Origin: Aeromonas finlandensis
GTDB lineage: Bacteria > Pseudomonadota > Gammaproteobacteria > Enterobacterales > Aeromonadaceae
Assembly (NCBI RefSeq): GCF_000764645.1
Contig: NZ_JRGK01000034.1
Coordinates: forward strand, 1-53,561
Length of the DNA: 53,561 nucleotides
Direction of reading: 5' to 3'
Below the pieces are notes generated by a model. The model ran no database searches. It was not told where the DNA came from and saw only the letters and a list, made by a program, of their open reading frames with translations. Positions 18,734-28,727 of the stretch are shown in pieces. Position 1 is the stretch's first letter; each line of letters begins with the position of its first letter. The position numbers and the translations under genes are program-made.

Positions 18734-20224
18734 TCAGGCTTCCTGTACGCGGGTCGGCCAGCCCATCTTCTGCTGGCGTTCCACCTCGAGCCGCAGCTCG
18801 CTGGCACGCAGGTAGTGTTCGTCCATCCATCCCTTGGGCAAAGTCAGGGTCAGCGACTCCTCTTCGGCCTGCAGGGTGAAGCGGGGCACTGTGCCCTGGG
18901 TGCGGCGCATGCAGAGGATCAGCGCGATGCGCAGGATGCGGGTCAGCCGGATTGCCTGGCGACCGGTGACGGCACCCTGTTTCTCCAGCGGTTCCAGCTT
19001 GAATTCGTCCCGCTGGTTGAACAGCAGGGCCGACAACAGCTTTTTTTGTGCAGGGGTAAAGCCCGGCATGTCGATGTTGTCGATGATATAAGCGGCGTGT
19101 TGCGGCGCCTTCTTGTACTCGATGCAGAGGCCGATCTCGTGCAGCAGGGCGGCATAACGCAAGATCGGGCGACCGTAGCGTTTGGAGAGTCGCCAGGCCG
19201 GTTGCAGCTGGCTGAATGCTTCGACGGCGGTATCGCGTACCCGCTCGGCGTGTTCTTTATCCAGCTGATAGCGGCTGATCAGGCTGTCGGCGGTACGATC
19301 CCGGGCATCACAGTCGTGATTGTTGCCAAGCAGACCGTAGATCAGCCCTTCGCGCAGGGCGCCGCCCGCGAGGGTCATGCTCTCGATGTTCAGGGTTTCG
19401 AAGATGGCGATCAGGATGGCGAGGCCGGAGGGGAACACGGTCAGCCGCTCGGCCGCCAGCCCTTCCAACTGCAGTCGATCCAGCTTGCCGCAGGCGATGG
19501 CCTGTCCCATCAGCTCCTGCAACTTCGGCAATGTGACCCGTTCGCTCTTCCCTTGTGCCAGCATGATCTCCTGCAGCGCCTGTACCGTGCCGGAGGCGCC
19601 GACGCAGGTGCGCCAGCCGAGAGTGCGGTAATCTTCCGCCACCTTCACCAGCACTGCCTTGGCGGCAGCAATCGCCTGCTCGAAGCGCGCTTCGCTGAGC
19701 TCGCCATCACCGAAGTGATTGTTGAGCCAGGTGACGCAGCCCATGTGCAGGCTGTTGAGCAGTTTTGCTTCGCTATGTTCGCCGATCACCAGTTCGGTAC
19801 TGGCGCCGCCGATGTCGATCACCAGCCGGTTGCCTTCCCCGGCAGAGGTCCATGAGACCCCTTCATAGATGGTCTTGGCCTCTTCCTCGCCCGAGATGAT
19901 CTCGATGCTGTGGTTGAGCACCCGCTCCGCTTCGCGGAGGAACTCATCGACGTTGGTAGCAAGGCGCAGGGTGGCGGTACCCACTACCCGGATGTTGTCG
20001 GCCGGAATGTCCTGCAGCTGCTCGGAGAAGAGGCGCAGACAGTCCCAGCCCCGCTCCATGGCGGCACGGCTGAGACGAAATTCCGGATCGAGCCCGGCAG
20101 CGAGGCGAACCTTGCGCTTGACCTTGGCGACGGTGCGCAGGGCACCGGCGACCTCGCGCACCACCAGCATATGAAAGCTGTTGGAGCCGAGGTCGATGGC
20201 AGCATAGAGAGGCGAGTTGTGCAA
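18734..20224 (-). CDS. gppA: Ppx/GppA family phosphatase, probably guanosine pentaphosphatase GppA
   Basis: ASKHA-fold exopolyphosphatase-family hydrolase; GppA converts pppGpp to ppGpp in the stringent response. The 496-residue protein has the phosphate loops AAIDLGSNSFHMLVV and LVIDIGGASTELVIG, a SWTSAGEGNRL segment, and a C-terminal helical HD-like half (YAALLHEIGLCIEYKKAPQHAAYII). Position next to rhlB, opposite trxA-rho, matches E. coli gppA rather than ppx. It starts 13 bp after rhlB ends, so they are cotranscribed. Confidence 0.93.
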   Translation of the reverse strand: MHNSPLYAAIDLGSNSFHMLVVREVAGALRTVAKVKRKVRLAAGLDPEFRLSRAAMERGWDCLRLFSEQLQDIPADNIRVVGTATLRLATNVDEFLREAERVLNHSIEIISGEEEAKTIYEGVSWTSAGEGNRLVIDIGGASTELVIGEHSEAKLLNSLHMGCVTWLNNHFGDGELSEARFEQAIAAAKAVLVKVAEDYRTLGWRTCVGASGTVQALQEIMLAQGKSERVTLPKLQELMGQAIACGKLDRLQLEGLAAERLTVFPSGLAILIAIFETLNIESMTLAGGALREGLIYGLLGNNHDCDARDRTADSLISRYQLDKEHAERVRDTAVEAFSQLQPAWRLSKRYGRPILRYAALLHEIGLCIEYKKAPQHAAYIIDNIDMPGFTPAQKKLLSALLFNQRDEFKLEPLEKQGAVTGRQAIRLTRILRIALILCMRRTQGTVPRFTLQAEEESLTLTLPKGWMDEHYLRASELRLEVERQQKMGWPTRVQEA

Positions 20225-20236
20225 CTGGGCCTGTCC

Positions 20237-21523
20237 TTAGCTCTTGCGTGGCGGACGACGGTTGTTGCTGTGGCCACCGCCCTGGCGATCCCGCATGTTG
20301 CGGTTCACCGGCTGACGGTTGCGGAATACCCGTTTCGGCGCAGTCACGTCATCCAGCAGCGCTTCGCGGTCATATTTGCTGACCGGAATGGCGTGGTGGA
20401 TGTACTCCTCGATGGCTGGCAGGTTGAAGGCATAGTCTTCACAGGCCAGGCTGATGGAGTGACCGCTCTTGCCGGCACGACCGGTACGACCGATACGGTG
20501 TACATAGTCTTCGGCGTCGTCGGGCAGGTCATAGTTGAAGACGTGGGTCACGTCGGGGATGTGCAGACCACGGGCGGCCACGTCGGTGGCGACCAGAATG
20601 TCCAGTGCTCCCTTGGTGAAATCCTCGAGGATCTTCATCCGCTTCTTCTGCGGCACGTCACCGGTCAGCAGACCGACGCGGTGGCCATCGTTCTCCAGCC
20701 AGGCATGAACGTCTTCACAGACATGCTTGGTGTTGGCGAAGACGATCGCTTTTTCCGGCCACTCCTCTTCCATCAGGGAGAGCAGCAGCAGCATCTTGTC
20801 TTCGTTGGAGGGGTAGAACAGCTCCTCCTTGATCCGTACGCCAGTCATCTGCTCCGGCTCAACCTGCACATGTTCCGGGTGGTTCATGTGTTCATAGGCC
20901 AGCTCCTGCACGCGCAGGGAGAGGGTGGCGGAGAACAGCATGCTCAGACGCTCGGTCGGGGCAGGCATGCGGCGGAACAGGAAGCGGATGTCCTTGATGA
21001 AGCCCAGATCGAACATGCGATCCGCTTCGTCCAGTACCACCACCTGAATGTTGCTCAGATCGATCACCTTGGACTTGAAGTAGTCGATGATGCGACCTGT
21101 GGTGCCGATCAGGATGTCGACACCCTGTTCCAGCACGGCCAGCTGCTTGTCGTAACCTTCGCCACCGTAGGCGAGGCCGAGTTTCAGGCCGGTAGATGCG
21201 GCGATGCTGTCGGCATCGTTATAGATCTGTACTGCCAGTTCCCGGGTGGGCGCCATGATGATGGCTCTGGGTTGATTAACCAGACGGGGCTTGGTCAGCG
21301 GGTGGGTCAGCAAATAGTTGAACGTTGCGGCCAGGAAGGCAATGGTCTTGCCGGTCCCTGTCTGAGCCTGACCGGCAAGGTCGTGGCCTTCTACCAGCAG
21401 TGGCAGAGACAGTGCCTGGATGGGGGTGCAATAGTGAAATCCCTTTGATTCCAGACCAGCCAGAACTTCGGGTTCGAGGCCCATTTGGGCGAATTTGTCG
21501 GTCGTTAAGTGTGTTTTGCTCAT
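20237..21523 (-). CDS. rhlB: ATP-dependent RNA helicase RhlB
   Basis: DEAD-box helicase of the RNA degradosome. The 428-residue protein shows the Q-motif [15 protein letters not shown], motif I AQTGTGKT, motif Ib/GG, motif II DEAD within [13 protein letters not shown], motif III SAT, and motif [12 protein letters not shown]. The basic tail ([27 protein letters not shown]) resembles RhlB tails. It is divergent from trxA, the usual enterobacterial and aeromonad order. Confidence 0.96.
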   Translation of the reverse strand: MSKTHLTTDKFAQMGLEPEVLAGLESKGFHYCTPIQALSLPLLVEGHDLAGQAQTGTGKTIAFLAATFNYLLTHPLTKPRLVNQPRAIIMAPTRELAVQIYNDADSIAASTGLKLGLAYGGEGYDKQLAVLEQGVDILIGTTGRIIDYFKSKVIDLSNIQVVVLDEADRMFDLGFIKDIRFLFRRMPAPTERLSMLFSATLSLRVQELAYEHMNHPEHVQVEPEQMTGVRIKEELFYPSNEDKMLLLLSLMEEEWPEKAIVFANTKHVCEDVHAWLENDGHRVGLLTGDVPQKKRMKILEDFTKGALDILVATDVAARGLHIPDVTHVFNYDLPDDAEDYVHRIGRTGRAGKSGHSISLACEDYAFNLPAIEEYIHHAIPVSKYDREALLDDVTAPKRVFRNRQPVNRNMRDRQGGGHSNNRRPPRKS

Positions 21524-21636
21524 GGCGGTAGGTTATCAGGTTAGGCTTGCAATAATAAACAGGATCATTTCAAATAGGGCAACTATTGCCTTTGTTGACG
21601 TATCAATAAAGCCTTATTTACTGACTGGAGTTGGAG

Positions 21637-21963
21637 ATGAGTGACAAGATTGTTCAGCTGAGCGATGCCAGCTTCGAGGCAGATGTAATCAAAGCCGATG
21701 GCGTCGTTCTGGTCGACTTCTGGGCCGAATGGTGTGGTCCGTGCAAGATGATTGCCCCGATCCTGGAAGAAGTTGCCCAAGAGTACGAAGGTCGTGTGAC
21801 CGTAGCCAAACTGAACATCGACCATAACTCTGATACTCCGCCCAAGTACGGCATTCGTGGTATCCCGACCCTCTTGCTGTTCAAGAATGGCGAAGTGGCA
21901 GCGACCAAGGTCGGTGCACTGTCCAAGACTCAGCTGAAAGAGTTCCTGGACGGCAACCTGTAA
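21637..21963 (+). CDS. trxA: Thioredoxin 1
   Basis: Cytoplasmic disulfide reductase of 108 residues. It carries the active site [16 protein letters not shown] with the redox pair Cys-Gly-Pro-Cys and the cis-proline loop [14 protein letters not shown] 21637 is chosen over a TTG two codons upstream because GGAG (21627-21630) lies 6 bp before it. A terminator follows immediately, so rho has its own promoter. Confidence 0.98.
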   Translation: MSDKIVQLSDASFEADVIKADGVVLVDFWAEWCGPCKMIAPILEEVAQEYEGRVTVAKLNIDHNSDTPPKYGIRGIPTLLLFKNGEVAATKVGALSKTQLKEFLDGNL

Positions 21964-21972
21964 TAATCAAAG

Positions 21973-22007
21973 AGGAGCGCATTGCAATAATGCGCTCCTT
22001 GTGTTTT
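21973..22007 (+). terminator. Terminator after trxA
   Basis: AGGAGCGCATT (21973-21983) pairs perfectly with AATGCGCTCCT (21989-21999) and is followed by TGTGTTTT. Confidence 0.88.
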
Positions 22008-22167
22008 ATCACCTAGACGCTCATCCCGATTGGTGCTAGTTTATCGCTCGTTTGCTAACCTTTTTGCCTGACTCTTTGCTAACCACAGCCTGGCAATCAA
22101 ATCCGATCAGCATCAATCCAGCAGACTGTCTCCTCATTTCAATCCTTGCTTACAGACTTTCACCACT

Positions 22168-23433
22168 ATGAATCTGACTGAATTAAAGAACACTCCTGTG
22201 TCCGAGCTGGTCAAGCTTGGCGAATCCATGGGGTTGGAAAATCTGGCTCGGGCGCACAAGAAAGATATTATTTTTGCAATCCTCAAGGCGCACGCCAAGG
22301 GTGGCGAAGATATCTTTGGCGACGGTGTGCTGGAAATCCTGACCGATGGTTTCGGCTTCCTGCGTAGTGCAGACGGCTCCTATCTGGCAGGTCCGGACGA
22401 TATCTACGTCTCCCCGAGCCAGATCCGCCGCTTCAACCTGCGTACCGGCGATACCATCTCCGGCAAGATCCGGCCACCGAAAGAGGGCGAACGCTACTTC
22501 GCACTGCTCAAGGTCAACGAGGTCAACTACGACCGTCCGGAAAACTCCCGCAACAAGATCCTGTTTGAAAACCTTACCCCCCTGCATGCCAACGAACGTC
22601 TGCGCATGGAACGGGGTAACGGTTCTACCGAAGATATCACCGCCCGTGTACTGGACCTGGCTTCCCCCATCGGTAAAGGCCAGCGTGGCCTGATCGTGGC
22701 GCCGCCCAAGGCCGGTAAGACCATGCTGCTGCAGAACATCGCCCAGAGCATCGCCTACAACCACCCGGACTGTGAGCTGATCGTTCTGCTGATTGACGAG
22801 CGTCCGGAAGAAGTGACCGAGATGCAGCGCATGGTGAAGGGTGAAGTGATCGCTTCCACCTTCGACGAGCCTGCTTCCCGTCATGTTCAGGTTGCCGAAA
22901 TGGTGATCGAGAAGGCCAAGCGTCTGGTCGAGCACAAGAAAGATGTGGTGATCCTGCTGGACTCCATCACTCGTCTGGCCCGTGCCTACAACACCGTTAT
23001 CCCGTCATCCGGCAAGGTACTGACCGGTGGTGTGGATGCCAACGCCCTGCACCGTCCGAAGCGCTTCTTCGGTGCTGCACGTAACGTTGAGGAGGGCGGC
23101 AGCCTGACCATCATCGCTACCGCGCTGATCGATACCGGCTCCAAGATGGACGAGGTTATCTACGAAGAGTTCAAGGGTACCGGTAACATGGAACTGCACC
23201 TCTCGCGCAAGATTGCCGAGAAGCGTGTCTACCCGGCTATCGACATCACTCGCTCCGGCACCCGTAAGGAAGAGTTGCTGACCACCGGCGACGAGCTGCA
23301 GAAGATGTGGATCCTGCGCAAGATTGTCCACCCGATGGGCGAGATTGACGGCATCGAGTTCCTCATCGACAAGTTGGCGATGACCAAGACCAACGACGAG
23401 TTCTTCGACGCCATGCGGCGCCAGCAGAAGTAA
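22168..23433 (+). CDS. rho: Transcription termination factor Rho
   Basis: Hexameric RNA-dependent ATPase that terminates transcription. The 421-residue protein begins [25 protein letters not shown] (Rho N-terminal fold). The cold-shock-like RNA-binding domain contains [29 protein letters not shown]. The ATPase core follows, with Walker [12 protein letters not shown], Walker [18 protein letters not shown] and the secondary RNA-binding region. About 200 bp of leader separate it from trxA; many rho genes are autoregulated through such leaders, but no specific element was recognised. Confidence 0.98.
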   Translation: MNLTELKNTPVSELVKLGESMGLENLARAHKKDIIFAILKAHAKGGEDIFGDGVLEILTDGFGFLRSADGSYLAGPDDIYVSPSQIRRFNLRTGDTISGKIRPPKEGERYFALLKVNEVNYDRPENSRNKILFENLTPLHANERLRMERGNGSTEDITARVLDLASPIGKGQRGLIVAPPKAGKTMLLQNIAQSIAYNHPDCELIVLLIDERPEEVTEMQRMVKGEVIASTFDEPASRHVQVAEMVIEKAKRLVEHKKDVVILLDSITRLARAYNTVIPSSGKVLTGGVDANALHRPKRFFGAARNVEEGGSLTIIATALIDTGSKMDEVIYEEFKGTGNMELHLSRKIAEKRVYPAIDITRSGTRKEELLTTGDELQKMWILRKIVHPMGEIDGIEFLIDKLAMTKTNDEFFDAMRRQQK

Positions 23434-23453
23434 GTCTGGTCACAGAATAACGA

Positions 23454-23479
23454 AACCGCGGCCCTGGTCGCGGTTTTTG
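23454..23479 (+). terminator. Terminator after rho
   Basis: AACCGCG (23454-23460) pairs with CGCGGTT (23469-23475), followed by a T-run. Confidence 0.85.
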
Positions 23480-23541
23480 TTTATCTGTTTTCCGGTCGCT
23501 TGGGTACTATGAATCCTCGATGCCACAAGGATAGGGACGTC

Positions 23542-24534
23542 ATGAAACCCGCTTTCTGGTTCTTGCTGGGATTGTTGTTTGCAATGCCAGCCTATACGCA
23601 GGCAGCTCCGGCTGCGGTGACTGCCGAGATTTTGCAGACGCACCAGCGCTATCTGGCGAGCCGTTTGCAACAGGGGCAGTTTGCCGCTATCGACTCCCTG
23701 CTTGTTACCCTGAGTCGCGAGCAGCGGGAATTTTTGCTGCTGCAACTGCTGCGCGATATTCCGGTGTCAGAGCCGGCTTCTCCTGCATTGCAGGCCTGGG
23801 TGGAAGCTCAGGCGGGCAAGGCTCCCCAGTGGCTGGTGGAACAGCAGGTGGACGGTTTTCTGGTGCAGCAACCGGCCTACGATTTCAGTGCTCGGGCTCG
23901 ATTGCTGCTGTGTCAGTGGCAGCAACAGCGCTGGCAGGCGAGCTATCGCCAGCAACTGGCGCAGGGCCGTTTCCGGCTCAAATCCATCTATTACCGCGGT
24001 AACCCCGATATTGCCCGCCAGCAGCAAGCCTTGCTGCTGGCTTTCGATCAGGTGCCGTTGTCACTCTGGCGCCGCACGGCGCGCCAGCTGGCGGCGCAAA
24101 ATATCTATCTGCCCGACAACCGCCTGCTGCTGCATCTGTTGCAGCGTACCGGTGAACCGACCCTCTATGCCCGACTGTGGCGTCAGCCAGTGGATCAGGA
24201 CACCCTTGCCGCACTGCCCACCATCAACCGGTTTCATCAGGGGGGCGTAGCCAGCGCTCTGCTGATTGCGGCCAGTGATAATCCACAACTGAAAGAGCCT
24301 GCCCTGCGCCAGCTGAGCGTGATCTCGCCCCTGCCGCAACAGGCTCAGCGCTATCTGCTGGTGGAGCTGGCCAACCGTCAATATGGGGCGCTGGTGGCCG
24401 GTTTGCTGATGGAGGTGGATGAGCCACTGCTGCTCTCCGCGCTGGCCAGGCGCCTCGGCCAACGTGACACGCCCCCCATTGCGCCGAGTCTGCTGCCCGA
24501 TTCGGGTACACCCGGTGTGCGGCCAGGGTTATAA
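23542..24534 (+). CDS. Exported protein of unknown function
   Basis: I do not recognise a family. The 330-residue product has a clear Sec signal peptide (MKPAFWFLLGLLFAMPAYTQA, cleavage probably after QA). The mature part is rich in Gln, Leu, Arg and Ala and is probably all helical, possibly alpha-solenoid-like repeats (VEAQAGKAPQWLVEQQ, ARLLLCQWQQQRWQ). The start ATG 23542 is chosen because AGGGA precedes it; an upstream in-frame start at 23500 would disrupt the signal peptide. It stands alone between rho and ubiD, and its end lies 33 bp before ubiD, so it may be cotranscribed with ubiD-fre. Confidence 0.75.
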   Translation: MKPAFWFLLGLLFAMPAYTQAAPAAVTAEILQTHQRYLASRLQQGQFAAIDSLLVTLSREQREFLLLQLLRDIPVSEPASPALQAWVEAQAGKAPQWLVEQQVDGFLVQQPAYDFSARARLLLCQWQQQRWQASYRQQLAQGRFRLKSIYYRGNPDIARQQQALLLAFDQVPLSLWRRTARQLAAQNIYLPDNRLLLHLLQRTGEPTLYARLWRQPVDQDTLAALPTINRFHQGGVASALLIAASDNPQLKEPALRQLSVISPLPQQAQRYLLVELANRQYGALVAGLLMEVDEPLLLSALARRLGQRDTPPIAPSLLPDSGTPGVRPGL

Positions 24535-24567
24535 TGCCTGACCTCCTGAACCCGGTTGGGAACTTGC

Positions 24568-26037
24568 ATGAAATACAAGGATTTGCGTGATTTCATCGCG
24601 CAGCTGGAACAAAACGGACAACTCAAGCGCATCACTCGCGAGATAGATCCCTATCTGGAGATGACCGAGATCAGCGATCGCACCCTGCGTGCGGGTGGTC
24701 CGGCTCTGCTGTTCGAAAATCCCAAAGGCTACACCATGCCGGTGCTGACCAACCTGTTCGGTACGCCGGATCGGGTTGCCATGGGCATGGGCCAGCCAGA
24801 CGTGAGCGCCCTGCGCCAGGTCGGGGTCTGGCTCTCCTATCTGAAGGAGCCCGAGCCGCCCAAGGGATTCAAGGAGCTGATGGAGAAGCTGCCGATCTTC
24901 AAGCAGGTGCTAAACATGCCGACCAAGCGCCTCTCTTCCGCCCCCTGCCAGCAGGTGGTGCAGGAGGGTGACGCGGTCGATCTCGACCAGATCCCGATCC
25001 AGCACTGCTGGCCCGGTGATGTGGCACCGCTGGTCACCTGGGGGCTCACAATCACCCGTGGCCCCTACAAGAAGCGACAGAACCTCGGTATCTATCGCCA
25101 GCAGAAGATCGCCAGGAACAAGCTGATCATGCGCTGGCTCGATCACCGTGGCGGAGCCATCGATTTTCGCGAGTGGCAAGAGGCCCATCCGGGCGAGCGC
25201 TTCCCAGTGGTGGTGGCGCTTGGCGCCGATCCGGCGACTATTCTCGGCGCAGTGACGCCGGTGCCGGATACCCTCTCCGAATATGCCTTTGCCGGTCTGT
25301 TGCGCGGTAGCCGTACCGAGGTGATCAAGGCCATCAGCTGTGATCTGGAGGTGCCCGCCAGCGCCGAGATCGTGCTGGAAGGGTATCTGGAGCCGGGCGA
25401 GATGGCGCCGGAAGGGCCCTATGGCGATCACACCGGTTACTACAACGAGGTGGATGAGTTCCCGGTCTTCACCATCACTCACATCACCAAGCGGCGCGAT
25501 GCCATCTATCACAGCACCTACACTGGCCGTCCGCCCGATGAACCGGCTGTGCTGGGTCTGGCATTGAACGAGGTGTTCGTGCCGCTGCTGCAGAAGCAGT
25601 TCCCCGAGATCGTCGACTTCTATCTGCCGCCGGAGGGGTGCTCCTACCGGATGGCGGTGGTCACCATCAAGAAGCGCTACCCGGGCCACGCCAAGCGGGT
25701 GATGCTGGGGGTCTGGTCCTTCCTGCGCCAGTTCATGTACACCAAGTTCGTGGTGGTGTGCGATGACGACATCAACGCCCGCGACTGGAAGGATGTGATC
25801 TGGGCCATCACCACCCGGATGGACCCGGCACGGGATACCACCCTGATTGAGCACACCCCGATCGACTATCTGGACTTCGCCTCGCCGGTCTCCGGCCTCG
25901 GCTCCAAGATGGGGTTGGATGCCACCAACAAGTGGCCTGGCGAGACCAATCGGGAGTGGGGCCAGCCCATCGTGCAGGACGAGGCGGTGAAGCAGAAAAT
26001 CGATGCCATCTGGGATGAGCTCAATATCCTCGGTTGA
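24568..26037 (+). CDS. ubiD: 4-hydroxy-3-polyprenylbenzoate decarboxylase UbiD
   Basis: Prenylated-FMN-dependent decarboxylase of ubiquinone synthesis. The start is ATG 24568 ([14 protein letters not shown]), giving 489 residues, not the TTG 12 bp upstream. Family landmarks include [23 protein letters not shown], the substrate and cofactor region [35 protein letters not shown] with the conserved acid/base segment, and [28 protein letters not shown]. The C-terminus [13 protein letters not shown] is partly repeated 66 bp downstream. fre follows, as in E. coli. Confidence 0.96.
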   Translation: MKYKDLRDFIAQLEQNGQLKRITREIDPYLEMTEISDRTLRAGGPALLFENPKGYTMPVLTNLFGTPDRVAMGMGQPDVSALRQVGVWLSYLKEPEPPKGFKELMEKLPIFKQVLNMPTKRLSSAPCQQVVQEGDAVDLDQIPIQHCWPGDVAPLVTWGLTITRGPYKKRQNLGIYRQQKIARNKLIMRWLDHRGGAIDFREWQEAHPGERFPVVVALGADPATILGAVTPVPDTLSEYAFAGLLRGSRTEVIKAISCDLEVPASAEIVLEGYLEPGEMAPEGPYGDHTGYYNEVDEFPVFTITHITKRRDAIYHSTYTGRPPDEPAVLGLALNEVFVPLLQKQFPEIVDFYLPPEGCSYRMAVVTIKKRYPGHAKRVMLGVWSFLRQFMYTKFVVVCDDDINARDWKDVIWAITTRMDPARDTTLIEHTPIDYLDFASPVSGLGSKMGLDATNKWPGETNREWGQPIVQDEAVKQKIDAIWDELNILG

Positions 26038-26061
26038 GCCAAACATGGCTGTTTTGCTGCA

Positions 26062-26103
26062 AAAAGTGATGCGATCCGCACTGAATTGGGTATTCTCGAC
26101 TGA
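26062..26103 (+). pseudogene. Decayed copy of the ubiD 3' end
   Basis: In frame this reads K-S-D-A-I-R-T-E-L-G-I-L-D-stop against [17 protein letters not shown] at the ubiD terminus: 8 of 13 residues and the stop position agree, offset 66 bp. Several of the shared residues use different codons (GAG/GAA, CTC/TTG, ATC/ATT). It lies in the ubiD-fre gap. Confidence 0.65.
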
Positions 26104-26181
26104 TTGGGTCTGGGTCGCAGGCCAATCCTACAGTGAAATCATGAGCGAAGCGGGCCGAGCGAGCCCGCCACAAGGACAAGA

Positions 26182-26880
26182 ATGCAACGTATCAAATGCC
26201 GCGTAGAGGAACTGCGCGAATATGTCGACACCATCTGGCATGTGGCCCTGACGCCGCAGCAAGAGATCAGCTTCAAGCCGGGCCAGTATCTGCTGGTGGT
26301 GATGAGCGATTCGGACAAGCGCCCCTTCTCCATCGCCAACTCGCCGACCCGCCCGGGCGTGCTGGAGCTGCAAATTGGTGCTACTCCCGAGAACGCCTAC
26401 GCCGGTCAGGTGCTGGCCCGCATGCGCGAGCAGGGCGAGATCGAGGTCGAATTGCCGGCTGGCAAGGCGTTCCTGCGCGATGAATCCCCCCGTCCGCTGA
26501 TCCTGATGGCGGGAGGCACCGGCTTCTCTTACGCCCGCTCCATTCTGGAGTACCTGATCGACACGGGCAGCAAGCGTCCGGTGTTCTTCTACTGGGGTGT
26601 GCGTCAGGCTCACTGGCTCTACGAGCTGGAGCAGATGCAGCAGTGGGAGCGTGACTATGCGCCGCTCACCTTCATCCCGGTGGTGCAGGAGCCGGAGGCT
26701 GACTGGACCGGCAAGAGCGGGCTGGTGCACAAGGCGATCATGGATGATTTCGTCAGTCTGCACGACTACGACATCTATGTCGCCGGTCGTTTCGAGATGG
26801 CGGGTGCGGCGCGGGAGGAGTTCAAGATCCTCGGCGCCGAGCCGGAGCGCATCTTCGGTGATGCCTACGAATTTATCTGA
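26182..26880 (+). CDS. fre: NAD(P)H-flavin reductase Fre
   Basis: Reduces free flavins with NAD(P)H, supplying reduced flavin to other enzymes. The 232-residue ferredoxin-reductase-type protein has the flavin-binding RPFSIANSP, the nucleotide-binding LMAGGTGFSYARSILEYL and the C-terminal YVAGRFEMAG and GDAYEFI. The ATG follows ACAAGGACAAG. Partnership with ubiD is conserved in enterics. A strong terminator follows. Confidence 0.95.
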   Translation: MQRIKCRVEELREYVDTIWHVALTPQQEISFKPGQYLLVVMSDSDKRPFSIANSPTRPGVLELQIGATPENAYAGQVLARMREQGEIEVELPAGKAFLRDESPRPLILMAGGTGFSYARSILEYLIDTGSKRPVFFYWGVRQAHWLYELEQMQQWERDYAPLTFIPVVQEPEADWTGKSGLVHKAIMDDFVSLHDYDIYVAGRFEMAGAAREEFKILGAEPERIFGDAYEFI

Positions 26881-26905
26881 CGAGACCCCCGTTCGGATGA
26901 TGCAG

Positions 26906-26936
26906 CCCCCGGTTTTACCGGGGGTTTGTGTTTTTT
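26906..26936 (+). terminator. Terminator after fre
   Basis: CCCCCGGT pairs with ACCGGGGG around TTT (26906-26924), followed by TTTGTGTTTTTT. Confidence 0.88.
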
Positions 26937-27104
26937 GGGCTGCCTGCCACCGCGATGGGTGCGCACCGAGTGGTGCGACGAGGGTCGCGTTATCCCATGA
27001 TTTTTCGTTATTTTGGACATGAATGGCTACTAATCAGACGTAGCTGGTGGCATCTTTGTGGGGGATTGATAAGGGTATCCATAGGGCAAGCACAAGGAGG
27101 CCTA

Positions 27105-28118
27105 GTGTTAAGTGAAGAGGGTAGGTCATCTGTGGAGGATGACAGGGGAGAGCCCGGCTCTGTTGAGCGGGTCGCGACGCTGATCCCGTCCCCTCACGGT
27201 GGTGAAATGGCCCGTTTGCAGGCTGACATCGCCGCTCTGAAGTATGAAAACAGCCTGTTGCAAGAGAAGCTTAACGCCGCCCTTGATGGCACCGGCATTT
27301 GCCTCTGGCAGGGCTTGATCCCCACCGGCGAGTTGCGGGTTTTCAATCTGCAGAACTTTCAGGTTGGCGACATGGCCCCCCATTTCGATCAGTGGCGCGC
27401 CAAGCTTCACCCTGACGATCGTGCCCATGCCATGGGCAACTATTTTGACCACCTGGAGGGGAAAACCCCCTTCTACGAGGCTGAGTACCGCACTGTCAGC
27501 CCGGATGGCGAAGTCACCTGGCTGTGGGATCGAGGCCGTGTCGTCGATCGGGATGCGGATGGCAAGCCGCTGCGGATCATGGGCTCCCATATCGACATCA
27601 CCCAGCGCAAGGCTTATGAGCTGCGGCTGGCAGAGCGCGCCAATAGCGATGCGCTGACCGGTCTGCTCAACCGGCAGGGGTTTGGCAAGGCGTTCGCCCA
27701 GCAGCAGCCGCAAGGGGCGGGGGCGCTGCTCTTTATCGATCTGGATGATTTCAAGGGGATCAATGACCAGCTGGGTCACGCTTGTGGCGATCTGGTGTTG
27801 CAACAGATGGCTGACTGGCTGCGGCTTATCATGCCGGGCTCGGCCCTGTGCGGCCGTTACGGCGGCGACGAGTTTGTGGTGCATCTGCACCGGGATGTGT
27901 CGAGCCGTGGTCTGGCGCAACTGGCCGACGCCCTGATCAGCCGGATGCACGGCTATGTGCCCAAACCCGGCCACCCGCAGCGGGTGGGGTTGAGCATCGG
28001 CATCGCCCTGTGGGAGGAGGAGCCATTGACCTTCCGGCAGGCGCTGGAGGTGGCCGACAGGGCCATGTACGAGGCCAAGGCGCGCGGCAAGCGGGCCTGG
28101 TACCTGCTTCAGGTGTGA
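27105..28118 (+). CDS. PAS-GGDEF diguanylate cyclase
   Basis: Predicted c-di-GMP synthase. The frame is open from 26928, but the GTG at 27105 is preceded 4 bp upstream by a perfect AAGGAGG, so I take it as the start (337 residues). A short coiled-coil (MARLQADIAALKYENSLLQEKL) leads into a PAS fold with PAC motif (EAEYRTVSPDGEVTWLWDRGRVVDRDADG...GSHIDITQRK). The GGDEF domain has an intact motif at residues 253-257. No RxxD inhibitory site occurs at the expected distance, so feedback control may be absent. No membrane helix is seen from this start. Confidence 0.88.
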   Translation: MLSEEGRSSVEDDRGEPGSVERVATLIPSPHGGEMARLQADIAALKYENSLLQEKLNAALDGTGICLWQGLIPTGELRVFNLQNFQVGDMAPHFDQWRAKLHPDDRAHAMGNYFDHLEGKTPFYEAEYRTVSPDGEVTWLWDRGRVVDRDADGKPLRIMGSHIDITQRKAYELRLAERANSDALTGLLNRQGFGKAFAQQQPQGAGALLFIDLDDFKGINDQLGHACGDLVLQQMADWLRLIMPGSALCGRYGGDEFVVHLHRDVSSRGLAQLADALISRMHGYVPKPGHPQRVGLSIGIALWEEEPLTFRQALEVADRAMYEAKARGKRAWYLLQV

Positions 28119-28144
28119 TGACTTTTAGCGATTCAACACAAAGC

Positions 28145-28171
28145 AAAAACCCCAGCCGAGCTGGGGTTTTT
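28145..28171. terminator. Bidirectional terminator between the GGDEF gene and ubiK
   Basis: AAAAACCCCAGC pairs with GCTGGGGTTTTT; it separates two convergent genes. Confidence 0.9.
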
Positions 28172-28172
28172 G

Positions 28173-28430
28173 TTATTCGCCTTTGGCGCCGAGCTGCTGT
28201 TCGAGCTGAGCCAGCTTGGTTTCGAGGGCGGCCAGTTTTTCCCGGGTACGCAGCAGCACCTTGGTCTGCACGTCGAACTCTTCGCGGCTGACCAGATCCA
28301 GCTTGCCCAGCTGGGCTTGCAGTACCTGACGCATCTTCTTCTCGGCCTCTTCACCCATGCTGCGAATGCCGGGCGGCAGGGAGTTGTGCACCTGCTTGGC
28401 GATCTCTTCCAGTTTCTTCGGGTCGATCAT
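28173..28430 (-). CDS. ubiK: Ubiquinone biosynthesis accessory factor UbiK
   Basis: Small BMFP/YqiC-family helical protein that associates with UbiJ and supports aerobic ubiquinone synthesis. The 85-residue product starts [23 protein letters not shown]. It continues as an amphipathic helix and a C-terminal trimeric coiled coil ([32 protein letters not shown]). ATG 28430 has a perfect AAGGAGG at 5 bp; the longer upstream frame is not needed. It is monocistronic here, about 24 kb from its partner ubiJ. Confidence 0.94.
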   Translation of the reverse strand: MIDPKKLEEIAKQVHNSLPPGIRSMGEEAEKKMRQVLQAQLGKLDLVSREEFDVQTKVLLRTREKLAALETKLAQLEQQLGAKGE

Positions 28431-28727
28431 GATGTCCTCCTTAAGCGTTGGCGGACATTCTACCGACAATTCCCTCACTTTGCCGAGATCGCGGCGGCTT
28501 TTTAGTCGTGACGGTGCCTGCTGGCTGGTCGGGTCTGGTGAATCCTCCGCGGTTGTTACCCTTGCGCCCCCTTGTTGACGTAAAACCTTGATTCTCGACA
28601 CAAACCTGAGCAGAAGATGACCAAAACGAGTCTCGTTGTTTGTTGGTTTTATGTTAACTTTGTGCGTTCGAAGTGGTGAATGCTTCGTTGGCTTGTGATG
28701 GACAACAACCTATAAAGAGAACAAAAA

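Noticed and set aside
26854-26905. fre tail duplication (TTCGGATGATGC versus TTCGGTGATGC)
   Set aside because: Twelve bases only, after which similarity is lost in the terminator.
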